Of a stretch of DNA of 64,000 nt, positions 48,255 to 55,835 are shown one piece after another. The DNA lies in assembly GCF_013409305.1 (NCBI RefSeq), contig NZ_JACBZJ010000001.1:2232001-2296000 (forward strand), in the 5' to 3' direction. The notes beneath the pieces are model-generated. The model did no database searches, had not been told where the DNA came from, and worked only from the letters and a program-made list of their open reading frames with translations. This stretch comes from Cellulomonas soli (GTDB lineage: Bacteria; Actinomycetota; Actinomycetes; Actinomycetales; Cellulomonadaceae). Within the stretch, counting starts at the first letter, position 1; each line of letters begins with the position of its first letter. The position numbers and the translations under genes are program-made.

Positions 48255-48892
48255 TCACGGTCAGCACGGACGGCTCCTGCCTGCGCAACCCCGGCGGGGC
48301 GATCGGCTGGGCGTGGATCAACCACGACGGCGCGCACGCCAGCGGCGGGGAGACGTCCGGCACCAACCAGATCGCCGAGCTCAAGGCCGTGCTCGAGGCG
48401 ATCCACGCGCACCCGGGCGACGTCCCGCTGACCATCGAGTCGGACTCGCAGTACGCGATCAAGTGCGCCTCGGAGTGGGTGCACGGCTGGAAGCGCAAGG
48501 GCTGGCGCACCGCGAGCGGCAGCCCCGTGCAGAACCTGGCGCTCGTGCAGGCGATCGACCGGGCGATCACCGGTCGGCCCGGCGGCGTGGCCTTCACCTG
48601 GGTGCGGGGGCACCGCGGCAACCACTTCAACGAGCGGGCCGACGAGCTGGCGGGCACCGCGGCGCGCGAGGCCCAGGCCGGCCGGCCCGGGCGCTGGGAG
48701 CACGCGGCGGACGTGGCCGCTGCTCGCGAGCCTGTGACCGTCGTCCTGGTCGATCCGGAGCCGGTCGTGCCGGAGGCGGTCGCGTCGGAGTCGGTCGCGT
48801 CGGAGTCGGTCGTGTCGGAGGCGGTCGAGCGGGTGCCGGTCAGCGCGTCGGTGAGCGTGCCGGTGGCTGCCGGGCAGGACACGCTGTTCTGA
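48251..48892 (+). CDS. rnhA: Ribonuclease HI with C-terminal low-complexity tail
   Basis: 213 residues. Metal-binding acids D7 (STDGSCLRNPGG), E43 (QIAELKAVLEA), D65 (ESDSQYAI) and a late Asp in HFNERADELAG are all present. WVHGWKRKGWRTASGSPVQNL is the basic handle region, so this is a type 1 RNase H that removes RNA from RNA-DNA hybrids. The tail beyond about residue 150 is Val/Glu/Ser repetitive with three near-identical VxSEx units. GTG 48251 overlaps the sigma stop (GTGA); ATG 48242 would add three residues. Confidence 0.9.
   Translation: MITVSTDGSCLRNPGGAIGWAWINHDGAHASGGETSGTNQIAELKAVLEAIHAHPGDVPLTIESDSQYAIKCASEWVHGWKRKGWRTASGSPVQNLALVQAIDRAITGRPGGVAFTWVRGHRGNHFNERADELAGTAAREAQAGRPGRWEHAADVAAAREPVTVVLVDPEPVVPEAVASESVASESVVSEAVERVPVSASVSVPVAAGQDTLF
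48779..48823 (+). repeat. 15-base tandem repeat, three units, in the RNase H tail
   Basis: GTCGCGTCGGAGTCG, the same again, then GTCGTGTCGGAGGCG. It encodes VASES, VASES and VVSEA and probably varies in copy number between strains. Confidence 0.7.
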
Positions 48893-48949
48893 CGGCGGTC
48901 GCGAGCGGGTCGCCCCGCAGCGCCCGGGTGGGTCGTCGACCGGTGCCGG

Positions 48950-49486
48950 TCAGGACCCGTCGCCGAGGATCGCGCGCGCGCCTTCCGTGACGTCGTCCGC
49001 GTAGCGCGCGAACCAGTCCTCGGGCGCGTGCCCCCACTGCCGGGCGACCGACGAGATCGGGAACACGACCAGGTCGTGCACCGGGTGGGCCAGCACGAGC
49101 TCGGGGCCCCGGGCGTCGGTGTAGACCTGCCACCGCATGCCGGGCAGCCGGGAGACCAGCAGGTCGCCCAGCGCGATGCCGAACGCGTTGACGAGGGTGT
49201 GCGGGTCGTCCCGGTCGGCGGACGCCAACCAGCCGGCCTGCACCCGGTCGAACAGGCGCGAGAGCGTCTCGACGTCGGCCTGCCCCTCGCACAGCCCGGT
49301 CACCAGCTCGCGGTGCTGCGCCGCCCAGACCAGCTCGGCGTCGTTGAGCGCTTCGAGGTCCCCGTCCGGGAGCGCGGCGGGAGGGAGGACCGGCTCGTCC
49401 CCGAGCACGTGTCCTTCCGTCGGGCGGTGCGGGTGCGGCACGCGAGGTCCGTCGGTGGGTCGCGGCACGGGCCTGAACAGTCCCAT
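48950..49486 (-). CDS. DUF3806 domain protein
   Basis: 178 residues. A Pro/Arg-rich N-terminus leads to the DUF3806 region LNDAELVWAAQHRELVTGLCEGQADVETLSRLFDRVQAGWL, LVNAFGIALGDLLVSRLPGMRWQVYTDARGPELVLAHPVHDLVVFPISSVARQW, then EDWFARYADDVTEGARAIL. It is a smaller relative of the protein at 25598-26749. The family has no established function. ATG 49486 is the only ATG that precedes the domain without a disordered tail of unlikely composition. Confidence 0.75.
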   Translation of the reverse strand: MGLFRPVPRPTDGPRVPHPHRPTEGHVLGDEPVLPPAALPDGDLEALNDAELVWAAQHRELVTGLCEGQADVETLSRLFDRVQAGWLASADRDDPHTLVNAFGIALGDLLVSRLPGMRWQVYTDARGPELVLAHPVHDLVVFPISSVARQWGHAPEDWFARYADDVTEGARAILGDGS

Positions 49487-49719
49487 GCCTCGGCATCGGC
49501 ACCCGGAGCGGGCGACTTGAGGGGTTTCGGGCGACTTCTTGGCCCTGCGCGAGTCCGTTGCCATCTTCCCTGTGCACGAGAGGGCCGACATCATCGAGCT
49601 CTTCGGGCGCGAAGTCCCCACAGCAGTCGGGTTGTGGTCGAGCCGTTCCCGGTTCCGCGGCCGCCGCTGTGGGACCGGGTTGGCATTGGTGCCCGTGGGT
49701 CGCGCGAGGCATGTTCGCC

Positions 49720-49761
49720 GTCTAGTCTGACTTGACTTGCTACGTCTAGGCCGACTTGACT
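49720..49761 (+). promoter_or_regulatory. Tandem direct repeats at the hicAB promoter
   Basis: GTCTAG-N3-GACTTGACT occurs at 49720-49737 and 49744-49761, 24 bases apart, just before GTG 49769. TTGACT/TACTCT in the second copy can serve as promoter elements. The repeats are the likely binding site for HicB autoregulation. Confidence 0.6.
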
Positions 49762-49768
49762 ACTCTGT

Positions 49769-49963
49769 GTGATCGCAGAGCAGCCCACCCGCAAGGTCGC
49801 TCGCGAACTGCAGAACGCCGGTTTCGAGCCGAAACGTACCGTCGTATCCCACACCTGGTGGCAGCACCCTGACGGCACAGGCGTTGCGGTCCCCGACGGG
49901 CACCGCACGATCAGCCCTGGCGTGTATCGCAGGATCCTCAAGGCATTGGAGGCGACACGATGA
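49769..49963 (+). CDS. hicA: HicA-type mRNA interferase toxin
   Basis: 64 residues, the typical HicA size. RKVARELQNAGFEPKRTVVSHTWWQHPDGTGVAVPDGHRTISPGVYRRILKALEATR follows the dsRBD-like HicA fold: the catalytic His is in SHTWWQHPDG, and H-x-x-I-S-P-G is the second block. The toxin would cleave mRNA at the ribosome. Its stop overlaps the hicB ATG (ATGA at 49960-49963). The region upstream is lower in GC, suggesting acquisition. Confidence 0.85.
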   Translation: MIAEQPTRKVARELQNAGFEPKRTVVSHTWWQHPDGTGVAVPDGHRTISPGVYRRILKALEATR

Positions 49964-50418
49964 GCACCGCCTACACCGCCACCGCGGCCCGCGAGGGCCG
50001 CTGGTGGGCCATCACCGTCCCCGGCGTCGATGGCGTCACCCAGACCCGCCGCCTGGGTGACGCCGCGGACATGGCACGCGAGCTCGTTGCCGTCACCCTT
50101 GGCGTGCCGCTCGAGGACGTCGTCGTCGAGGTGACTGTCACCGCCGTCGACGACATCGATGTGGCAGGCGACGCTGCCCGCATCCGCTCGGATCGCCAGA
50201 AGGCGGCCGCGCTCGAAGTGTCCGCAGCCGACGGCGCGAGGAGCCTCGCGCGCAGGCTCGTGGACGCCGACGTCCCGTTGCGCGACGTCGGTCGGATTCT
50301 GGGGGTGTCGCACCAACGCGCGCACCAGCTCGTGCACTCCGGTGAGGGCGGGTCGCAGTACGAGATCCGGAGGACGGATGTCCGCAAGGCCGCGCGCCGT
50401 AGGTCGCCCGCCGCGTAG
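49960..50418 (+). CDS. hicB: HicB-type antitoxin with HTH domain
   Basis: 152 residues. The N-terminal domain (YTATAAREGRWWAITVPGVDGVTQTRRLGDAADMARELVAVTLGVP) is the degenerate RNase H-like HicB fold: the GRWW..VPG.....T is the family hallmark. The C-terminal half (ARRLVDADVPLRDVGRILGVSHQRAHQLVHSGEG) is a helix-turn-helix, then a basic tail. It neutralises HicA and binds the promoter. It lies second in the operon, as in many HicAB loci. Its length is greater than the minimal HicB. Confidence 0.85.
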   Translation: MSTAYTATAAREGRWWAITVPGVDGVTQTRRLGDAADMARELVAVTLGVPLEDVVVEVTVTAVDDIDVAGDAARIRSDRQKAAALEVSAADGARSLARRLVDADVPLRDVGRILGVSHQRAHQLVHSGEGGSQYEIRRTDVRKAARRRSPAA

Positions 50419-50477
50419 CGGGCGCGGGACGTCGGTCCGCGGTTCGACACGCGACCTTTCCCTGTCATGAACGACGA

Positions 50478-50515
50478 CGGCCCGTCCCCCCGGAGGTGTT
50501 CCGGGGGACGGGCCG
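50478..50515. terminator. Terminator hairpin between hicB and the subtilase gene
   Basis: CGGCCCGTCCCCCCGG pairs with CCGGGGGACGGGCCG (one bulged C), loop of about 7 bases. It serves the convergent hicB and subtilase genes. Confidence 0.75.
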
Positions 50516-50535
50516 CCGTGATCGACGTGCGGGTG

Positions 50536-53500
50536 CTACCGGACCACCCGCAGGCTCGCGCTGGACTTCGAGCCGTTCACGTCGGTGCTGCCGACGTACA
50601 CGGCCGTCAGCTGGTGCGTGCCGACGGTCAGGGTCGTGGGCAGGGTGATCGTCACCGTGCCCGTGGAGCCGTTCACCGTGAGGGTGCCCGAGGCGAGCAC
50701 CTTGTGCCCCTCGCGGATCTCGACCGTGCCGGTCGGGGCGGTGGTCTGCCCCGTGACGGTGACCGTGGCGGTCGCCGCCGTGCCCTTGTGCACCTGCTTC
50801 GGGGAGATCACGAGCTTCGTGCTCGACCCCGACCTGGCGACGGTGACCTTGACCGGCTTCGACGTGGACGCCTTCCATGCGCCGGTCGCCGGGGCGTACA
50901 CCGCGGTGAGCTGGTGCGTGCCGGCGCCGAGCGCGGCCTTGGCGGTGGCCTTCCCGTTGGTGACGGCGGCCGAGGCGATCTCGGTCGTGCCGTCGAGGAA
51001 GGTCACGGTGCCCTGGGCGTCACGCGGCGCGACGCTCGCCGCGAGCGTGACCGCCTGACCGGCCTTGCCGCCACCGGTGACCTTGAGGGTCGTGGTGGTG
51101 GTGACGGCCTCCGGGACGGTGACGTCGACGACCTGGGCCCGGCTCGTCGTCGCGGCGTTCTGGTGCTGCAGCACCAGCAGCTGACCGCTGGTCACCCCCG
51201 CGGCGTGGTGCACGGGGACGGCCGTGCCGTCGGCACCGAGCGACGAGAACGACCCGGTGATGTCGTTCTCGAACCAGAACGTCGGGTCGAACGGGTCGAT
51301 CGTGAACGGCTCGACGGAGTCGAGGATGCCGGACGGGTCCTGGGCGTACTGCGAGTACGTCGAGACCTGGACGGTCGGGGTGTCGCCGGGCTCGATGCCG
51401 ACGGCGCCGAGCGCGATCGGGAGCACGACCACGTTGTTGTCGAAGATCCCCGACTCGACGTCCCCGAAGAACAGGTTCACCGGCTCGATGTCGAGCGTCG
51501 CACCCGTGGCCAGGTCGACGGTCAGGGCGACCGTGATGTCGGACTCGGCGTACTTGGTCACGTACGACTCGATGTCGGCGGTGCCGTCACCGTCGATGTC
51601 GATGTCCGCGACGGGCTGCGTCGAGTGGCCCAACGTGGCCCACTCGCCGTCGGTCGCGACGCCGATGCCGAGGTAGCCGTCGGTGGCCTCGCCGCCGGCT
51701 GCGACCTCCTGCGGGGCGGTGGACACCCAGCCGACGTACCGCAGGTCACCGGCCGCGGTGGCCGACGCCGACGTCACGAACCCGGGTGCGGTCTCGAGCT
51801 TGGGGCTCGTGGCCGCGAGGATCAGCGGCGTCGACAGCGAGTACCAGCCACCGTCGGCGACACCACGCCCGCTCAGGGGCAGCGTCGCGGTCGGTGCGCC
51901 GGCGTCCGCGAAGGACACCGCCCCGGCCTTGAGGTCGCTGACCAGTCGCGGTGCGGCCTGGACGGGCACGCGCAGCTCGGAGGATCCCGAGGTCAGCACG
52001 AGCCGGCCGGACAGCTGCGTGACGTACTCGCGCGGCAGACCCGCCTGGGTGACGTCCTGCGTCGGGTCGATCTCCCGCGCCAGGGTCGTCGGGTCGGCGG
52101 TGAGGGTCAGCGTGACGAGCGACTGCCCACCGGCCGGCACCGTGACGTTCGCGGGCGAGGCCGTGATGGTGGCCCCTCCGGCGGTCGTGGCGGTCGTCAC
52201 CGACGTGGCGTAGGTGACGGGGCTGTCACCGAGGTTCTTCACGGTGACGGTCTTGGTGGCCTTCACCGTGCTCGCGCCGACGTTCACGACCCCGAAGGCC
52301 ACGGACGTCTGCGCCGGGACCTGCGAGTTGTACGCCACCACGGGCGTGGTGACCGCGGCGAGGGCGTCGACGCGACCGGCACCGACACGGGCGGGCCCGT
52401 ACGTCTCGCCCTTGCCGAGGCCCTCGGTGGTGACGTCGTGGGTCGCCGTGTTGACCACGGCGGCCTTCACCTCGACCTGACCCCAGCCCGGGTGGGCCGA
52501 ACGGACCAGGGCGGCGATGCCCGCGACGTGCGGGGAGGCCATCGAGGTGCCGGACAGGCTGTGGCCCTCGTTGCCCGTGCTCGAAGCCGCGGACACGATG
52601 AGCGTGCCGGGTGCGGCGACGTCGGGCTTGGCGACGCCGAGCGAGCCGTGCACACCGCGCGACGAGCCGGAGTTGAGCGCGTCACCGGCGATGTCCTCGA
52701 TCACGGCGCCGGACAGCGACGGGCCGAGGTGGACCGTCAGGGTGCCCGCGGTGATCTCCGGCAGCAGGGCGGTCGTGGACGGACCGGTCAGCTGGGCGCC
52801 GGGCAGGCCGGCGTTGCCGGCGATACCGGCCGCGAAGACGGTCTCGGTGGTGCCGATCAGCACGCCGACCGCACCGGCGTTCTGCGCGTTCGTCCACCGG
52901 GTGGCCGAGCCGCAGGCACGCGAGGAGTCGTCGTCGTCCCACCACAGGTAGGCGATCTTGCCGGCGACCTGGGCCGCCTGCGCCGCCGTGAACGGGGTGC
53001 AGCCGGAGAACGTGGTGGCACCGATCGCGACGACCGGGGCGGTCACGTCGGCGTCACCGGCGTAGTTGATCGAGTTCTGCCCCGACCAGGTGCGCACCGA
53101 GGCCGGGTCGGTGGCCGCGGTGACCTCGACGCCGTCGTAGGTCTGCGGGCTGCCCACCGAGTTGGCCACGGCCAGACCGGTCACGCCGTTGCCGGGGGAG
53201 CCGGCGATGTCCTCGAGGTCACCGGCGTTGCCGGCGGCCAGCACGACGACCGTGCCGAGCGCGGACAGCGTGTCGATGAGCTGGGAGTCCGGGTCGTCGG
53301 CGGGGGAGCCGTCGGAGCCGAGCGAGAGGTTGACGACATCGAGCCGGTCGCCCAGGTCGCCGTCGCCGTTCGGGTCGGCGGCACGGTCGAGCGCGAGCGA
53401 GGTCAGGTCGGTCGAGCCGCCGATGTCGCCGAACACCTTGAGGGAGTACAGCTCGGCCTGCGGCGCGGTGCCCGGGCCCACGGTCCAGTCGGACACGTCG

Positions 53501-54438
53501 GTCAGGGCGCTGTAGTCGCCCGTGAACGTCTTGCCCGTCGCGTCGACGCCGTAGCCGGCCGCCGTGCCGGCCACGTGCGAGCCGTGCCCGGAGTTGTCGG
53601 ACAGGTAGGACGCGTCGATCGGGTTCTCGTCGGGCGTCGGCACGGTCGTGGCGCCGGGCAGCTTGGACGCCGGGTCGGCGTCGTAGAGCGGGCCGGCGAA
53701 GTCGTAGCCGCCGATGAACTTGGCCGGGTCGGTCAGCTCGGCGGGCACCGGACCGGCGCCGTCGGTGCCGTACGCCTCGGCGTAGGCCTCGACGGTGCCG
53801 GGGCCGCCGAAGTCGGCGTGCGTGTAGTCCAGGCCGGTGTCGATGATGCCGATCCGGACGCCCTCACCGGTGTGGCCGGTGTCCTGCCAGGCCTGCAGCG
53901 CCTTGGTGAAGGAGACCGTGTGCGAGTTCTCGAGCGTCTTGCTGGTCACCCGGTAGAGCGCGACGACGTCGTCGGACCCGGCGAGCTCGCGGATCTTGGC
54001 GGCGTCACCGGTCACGAGCGTGCCGGCCACGAGGTTGGTGAGCGTGGCGATGCGCTGCGGGGCGGCTGCCCCGGCGGTCGCGTCGGACAGCTCGGAGGGC
54101 ACGACGTCGGCGGCCAGGTCCTCGGTGTCCTCGGCGGCGGCCTGCACGGCGGCGGGGTCCCCACCCTCGGCCGTGACCTCGACGCCGGACGGCGCGTCCA
54201 GCTGGACGATCGCGGTCACGGTGCCGTCGGCGTCCGCGAGGTCGGCGGAGATCTTGCCGGACGGGGAGTCCTCGGCCGTCGTCGAGAGGGTCGCTGCGAG
54301 CGCAGGGTCTGCGGCGACCGGGGTGTCCGGTGGTGGTGCGGCGGCGGCCGCGCCGGCGAGCAGCGCGCTCGTCCCGAGCACGGCGCTGGTCAGGGTGAGG
54401 GAGAGGGCCGTGAGCCCTGCTAGTGGTCGACGCGTCAT
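50536..54438 (-). CDS. Secreted subtilisin-like serine protease (S8) with Ig-like repeats
   Basis: 1300-residue exported protease. Signal peptide (MTRRPLAGLTALSLTLTSAVLGTSALLAGAAAAA). A prodomain with TVTAIVQLDAPSGVEVTAEGG is followed by the S8 catalytic domain: D200 in IGIIDTGLDYTHADFGG, H285 in GHGSHVAGTAAGYG and S632 in GTSMASPHVAGIAALV. A PA-domain insertion (IAGNAGLPGAQLTGPSTTALLPEITAGTL) splits the domain. The C-terminal part has fibronectin/Ig-like repeats; two Big-3-like copies end it (TSTTTLKVTGGGKAGQ, then SSTKLVISPKQVHKG). No LPXTG anchor is visible. ATG 54438 has AGGGATG upstream. Confidence 0.93.
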   Translation of the reverse strand: MTRRPLAGLTALSLTLTSAVLGTSALLAGAAAAAPPPDTPVAADPALAATLSTTAEDSPSGKISADLADADGTVTAIVQLDAPSGVEVTAEGGDPAAVQAAAEDTEDLAADVVPSELSDATAGAAAPQRIATLTNLVAGTLVTGDAAKIRELAGSDDVVALYRVTSKTLENSHTVSFTKALQAWQDTGHTGEGVRIGIIDTGLDYTHADFGGPGTVEAYAEAYGTDGAGPVPAELTDPAKFIGGYDFAGPLYDADPASKLPGATTVPTPDENPIDASYLSDNSGHGSHVAGTAAGYGVDATGKTFTGDYSALTDVSDWTVGPGTAPQAELYSLKVFGDIGGSTDLTSLALDRAADPNGDGDLGDRLDVVNLSLGSDGSPADDPDSQLIDTLSALGTVVVLAAGNAGDLEDIAGSPGNGVTGLAVANSVGSPQTYDGVEVTAATDPASVRTWSGQNSINYAGDADVTAPVVAIGATTFSGCTPFTAAQAAQVAGKIAYLWWDDDDSSRACGSATRWTNAQNAGAVGVLIGTTETVFAAGIAGNAGLPGAQLTGPSTTALLPEITAGTLTVHLGPSLSGAVIEDIAGDALNSGSSRGVHGSLGVAKPDVAAPGTLIVSAASSTGNEGHSLSGTSMASPHVAGIAALVRSAHPGWGQVEVKAAVVNTATHDVTTEGLGKGETYGPARVGAGRVDALAAVTTPVVAYNSQVPAQTSVAFGVVNVGASTVKATKTVTVKNLGDSPVTYATSVTTATTAGGATITASPANVTVPAGGQSLVTLTLTADPTTLAREIDPTQDVTQAGLPREYVTQLSGRLVLTSGSSELRVPVQAAPRLVSDLKAGAVSFADAGAPTATLPLSGRGVADGGWYSLSTPLILAATSPKLETAPGFVTSASATAAGDLRYVGWVSTAPQEVAAGGEATDGYLGIGVATDGEWATLGHSTQPVADIDIDGDGTADIESYVTKYAESDITVALTVDLATGATLDIEPVNLFFGDVESGIFDNNVVVLPIALGAVGIEPGDTPTVQVSTYSQYAQDPSGILDSVEPFTIDPFDPTFWFENDITGSFSSLGADGTAVPVHHAAGVTSGQLLVLQHQNAATTSRAQVVDVTVPEAVTTTTTLKVTGGGKAGQAVTLAASVAPRDAQGTVTFLDGTTEIASAAVTNGKATAKAALGAGTHQLTAVYAPATGAWKASTSKPVKVTVARSGSSTKLVISPKQVHKGTAATATVTVTGQTTAPTGTVEIREGHKVLASGTLTVNGSTGTVTITLPTTLTVGTHQLTAVYVGSTDVNGSKSSASLRVVR

Positions 54439-54645
54439 GAGCACATCCCTGGCAGATGGGGTGGAACAGTCGCTGACGGCGTCACGTCGGCCGTGTCCTG
54501 GGTCACAGCGGACGTGCGCTGCCTGCACGTTACTGACCAGTTGCCCTTTTCGTCACCTGTGAGGAGATCGTCCGAATGGTGGACGTCGGGGCGCCGACCT
54601 GCCGCAGGGCGCGTCACACAGGGGCGATCTCGGCGGGGGAACGGC

Positions 54646-55221
54646 TCAGCGCAGCGGGACGAACGCGTACGACCCGTGGGTGCTCACCCGGACCTCGCCG
54701 GCCTGGTCGCGCACCACGAGATGCATCGTCGAGCGCACCGGGACGACCATCCGCCCGCCCGGCGCGAGCTGCTCCACGAGACGGTCGGGCAGCACCCGGG
54801 CGGCCGCCGAGACCAGCACGCGGTCCCAGCCGCCGGCGCGGGGCCGCCCCAGCGCGCCCGGGTCCGCCGGTTCGAGCCGTGCCCACGGCTGGTCGGTCGC
54901 GTCCAGGTTGCGCGCACCCCAGGCCGCCAGCTCCGGGTCGAGCTCGAGGCCCAGCACCGTGCCCGTGGGGCCGACCAGGTGGGCCAGGAGCGCGGTCGTC
55001 CAGCCCGACCCGGCGCCGACGTCGAGCACGTGCGCGCCGACGGGCACGTCGAGCAGGCGCAGCATCTCGGCGACCGTGCTCGGCTGCGAGCTCGTCTGCC
55101 CGTGCCACAGGGGTAGCGGCCGGTCCTCGGAGGCGTGCCGACGTTGAGCGGGGGGCAGGAAGTCGACCCGGGGGTGGGCCACCATCGCCGCGGTGACCGG
55201 GTCGACGCCGTCGGCGGTCAT
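54646..55221 (-). CDS. pcm: Protein-L-isoaspartate O-methyltransferase family protein
   Basis: 191 residues. HASEDRPLPLWHGQTSSQPSTVAEMLRLLDVPVGAHVLDVGAGSGWTTALLAHLVGPTGTVLGLE combines the PCMT substrate-recognition Q-T-x-S-x-P-x-x-V motif and the SAM motif I. A later WDRVLVSAAARVLPDRLVEQLAPGGRMVVPV is motif III. It methylates isoaspartyl residues to permit their repair. Shorter than the typical PCMT by about 20 residues because the last strand is trimmed. ATG 55221 has both GGAGG and a leaderless TACCCT 6 bases upstream. Confidence 0.85.
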   Translation of the reverse strand: MTADGVDPVTAAMVAHPRVDFLPPAQRRHASEDRPLPLWHGQTSSQPSTVAEMLRLLDVPVGAHVLDVGAGSGWTTALLAHLVGPTGTVLGLELDPELAAWGARNLDATDQPWARLEPADPGALGRPRAGGWDRVLVSAAARVLPDRLVEQLAPGGRMVVPVRSTMHLVVRDQAGEVRVSTHGSYAFVPLR

Positions 55222-55227
55222 CCTCCG

Positions 55228-55233
55228 AGGGTA
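55228..55233 (-). promoter_or_regulatory. Leaderless -10 element TACCCT for the methyltransferase gene
   Basis: On the minus strand TACCCT is 6 bases before ATG 55221. Confidence 0.4.
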
Positions 55234-55241
55234 GGAGCGGG

Positions 55242-55709
55242 TCAGCCCGCGGGCGCGCTGACCGGACCTGTGCTGACGGGACTTGCGCCGACCGGTTCCG
55301 TGCGTCCGGCCGCGTCGGGCATCAGGACCGCCGGGATCACGGGGATCGCACCGGTGCGTGGCACGTCGGCGGACGCAGCCGGTGGCACGACCCGCGGCTT
55401 GCGTCCTGGGCGACCGCGGTGGCGGCGCTCCTCGATCCCCTCGAGGGTGCTCGCCCGCCACACCGCGCCACCGTTCAGGCGTCCGTCGGGGGCCGGGAGC
55501 CAGGGGACCTTGCGGGAGAGCCAGACGCGGATGGTCGCGTGCTCGACGCCGAGGCGCTCGGCCAGGCGACCGATGTCGTACAGGTCGTCGAGGCCCCGGG
55601 GTGCGCAGGGCTCGGTGCGGGCCTCGGCGGTGCGGCCGACGGTGGGGTCGGTGACCTGCTCCCGCGGCTGCGGGGCGTCGGTCGAGGGGGTGCGAGGGCC
55701 GGCGTCCAC
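55242..55709 (-). CDS. HTH-domain protein with Pro/Ala-rich tail
   Basis: 155 residues. The core DLYDIGRLAERLGVEHATIRVWLSRKVPWLPAPDGRLNGGAVWRASTLEGIEERR is a helix-turn-helix of the excisionase/MerR-like or bacteriophage-regulator type. The tail is basic, then Pro/Val/Ala rich. N-terminal 60 residues are disordered. GTG 55709 is chosen because a leaderless TACGAT is 6 bases upstream on the minus strand. No neighbouring mobile genes support an excisionase role. It may bind DNA as a regulator of an unknown target. Confidence 0.7.
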   Translation of the reverse strand: MDAGPRTPSTDAPQPREQVTDPTVGRTAEARTEPCAPRGLDDLYDIGRLAERLGVEHATIRVWLSRKVPWLPAPDGRLNGGAVWRASTLEGIEERRHRGRPGRKPRVVPPAASADVPRTGAIPVIPAVLMPDAAGRTEPVGASPVSTGPVSAPAG

Positions 55710-55715
55710 GGACGA

Positions 55716-55721
55716 ATCGTA
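55716..55721 (-). promoter_or_regulatory. Leaderless -10 element TACGAT
   Basis: On the minus strand TACGAT is 6 bases before GTG 55709. Confidence 0.4.
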
Positions 55722-55822
55722 TCCGGCTCCCGTGAATTCTGTGACGGTTCCGTCACGGGAATCTCCACACGATCTCCGCGAGGGGGGTGCGGGACGTCGA
55801 CGGGATCCCGGAGGTCGCCACC

Positions 55823-55828
55823 TAACCT
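55823..55828 (+). promoter_or_regulatory. Leaderless -10 element TAACCT
   Basis: TAACCT is 7 bases before ATG 55836 of the M15 peptidase gene. Confidence 0.45.
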
Positions 55829-55835
55829 GTGACGC

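Noticed and set aside
49539..49730. 63-codon ORF before hicA
   Set aside because: Weak start, no ribosome-binding site and composition unlike a compact protein; recorded as an unexplained stretch instead.
50467..54423. A 1318-codon plus-strand frame opposite the subtilase gene
   Set aside because: The peptide is Arg/Gly/Val repetitive without domains; the minus-strand frame has the complete S8 triad and signal peptide.
55242..55709. HTH protein as excisionase of a mobile element
   Set aside because: No integrase, att repeats or foreign composition nearby; it is left as a general HTH protein.
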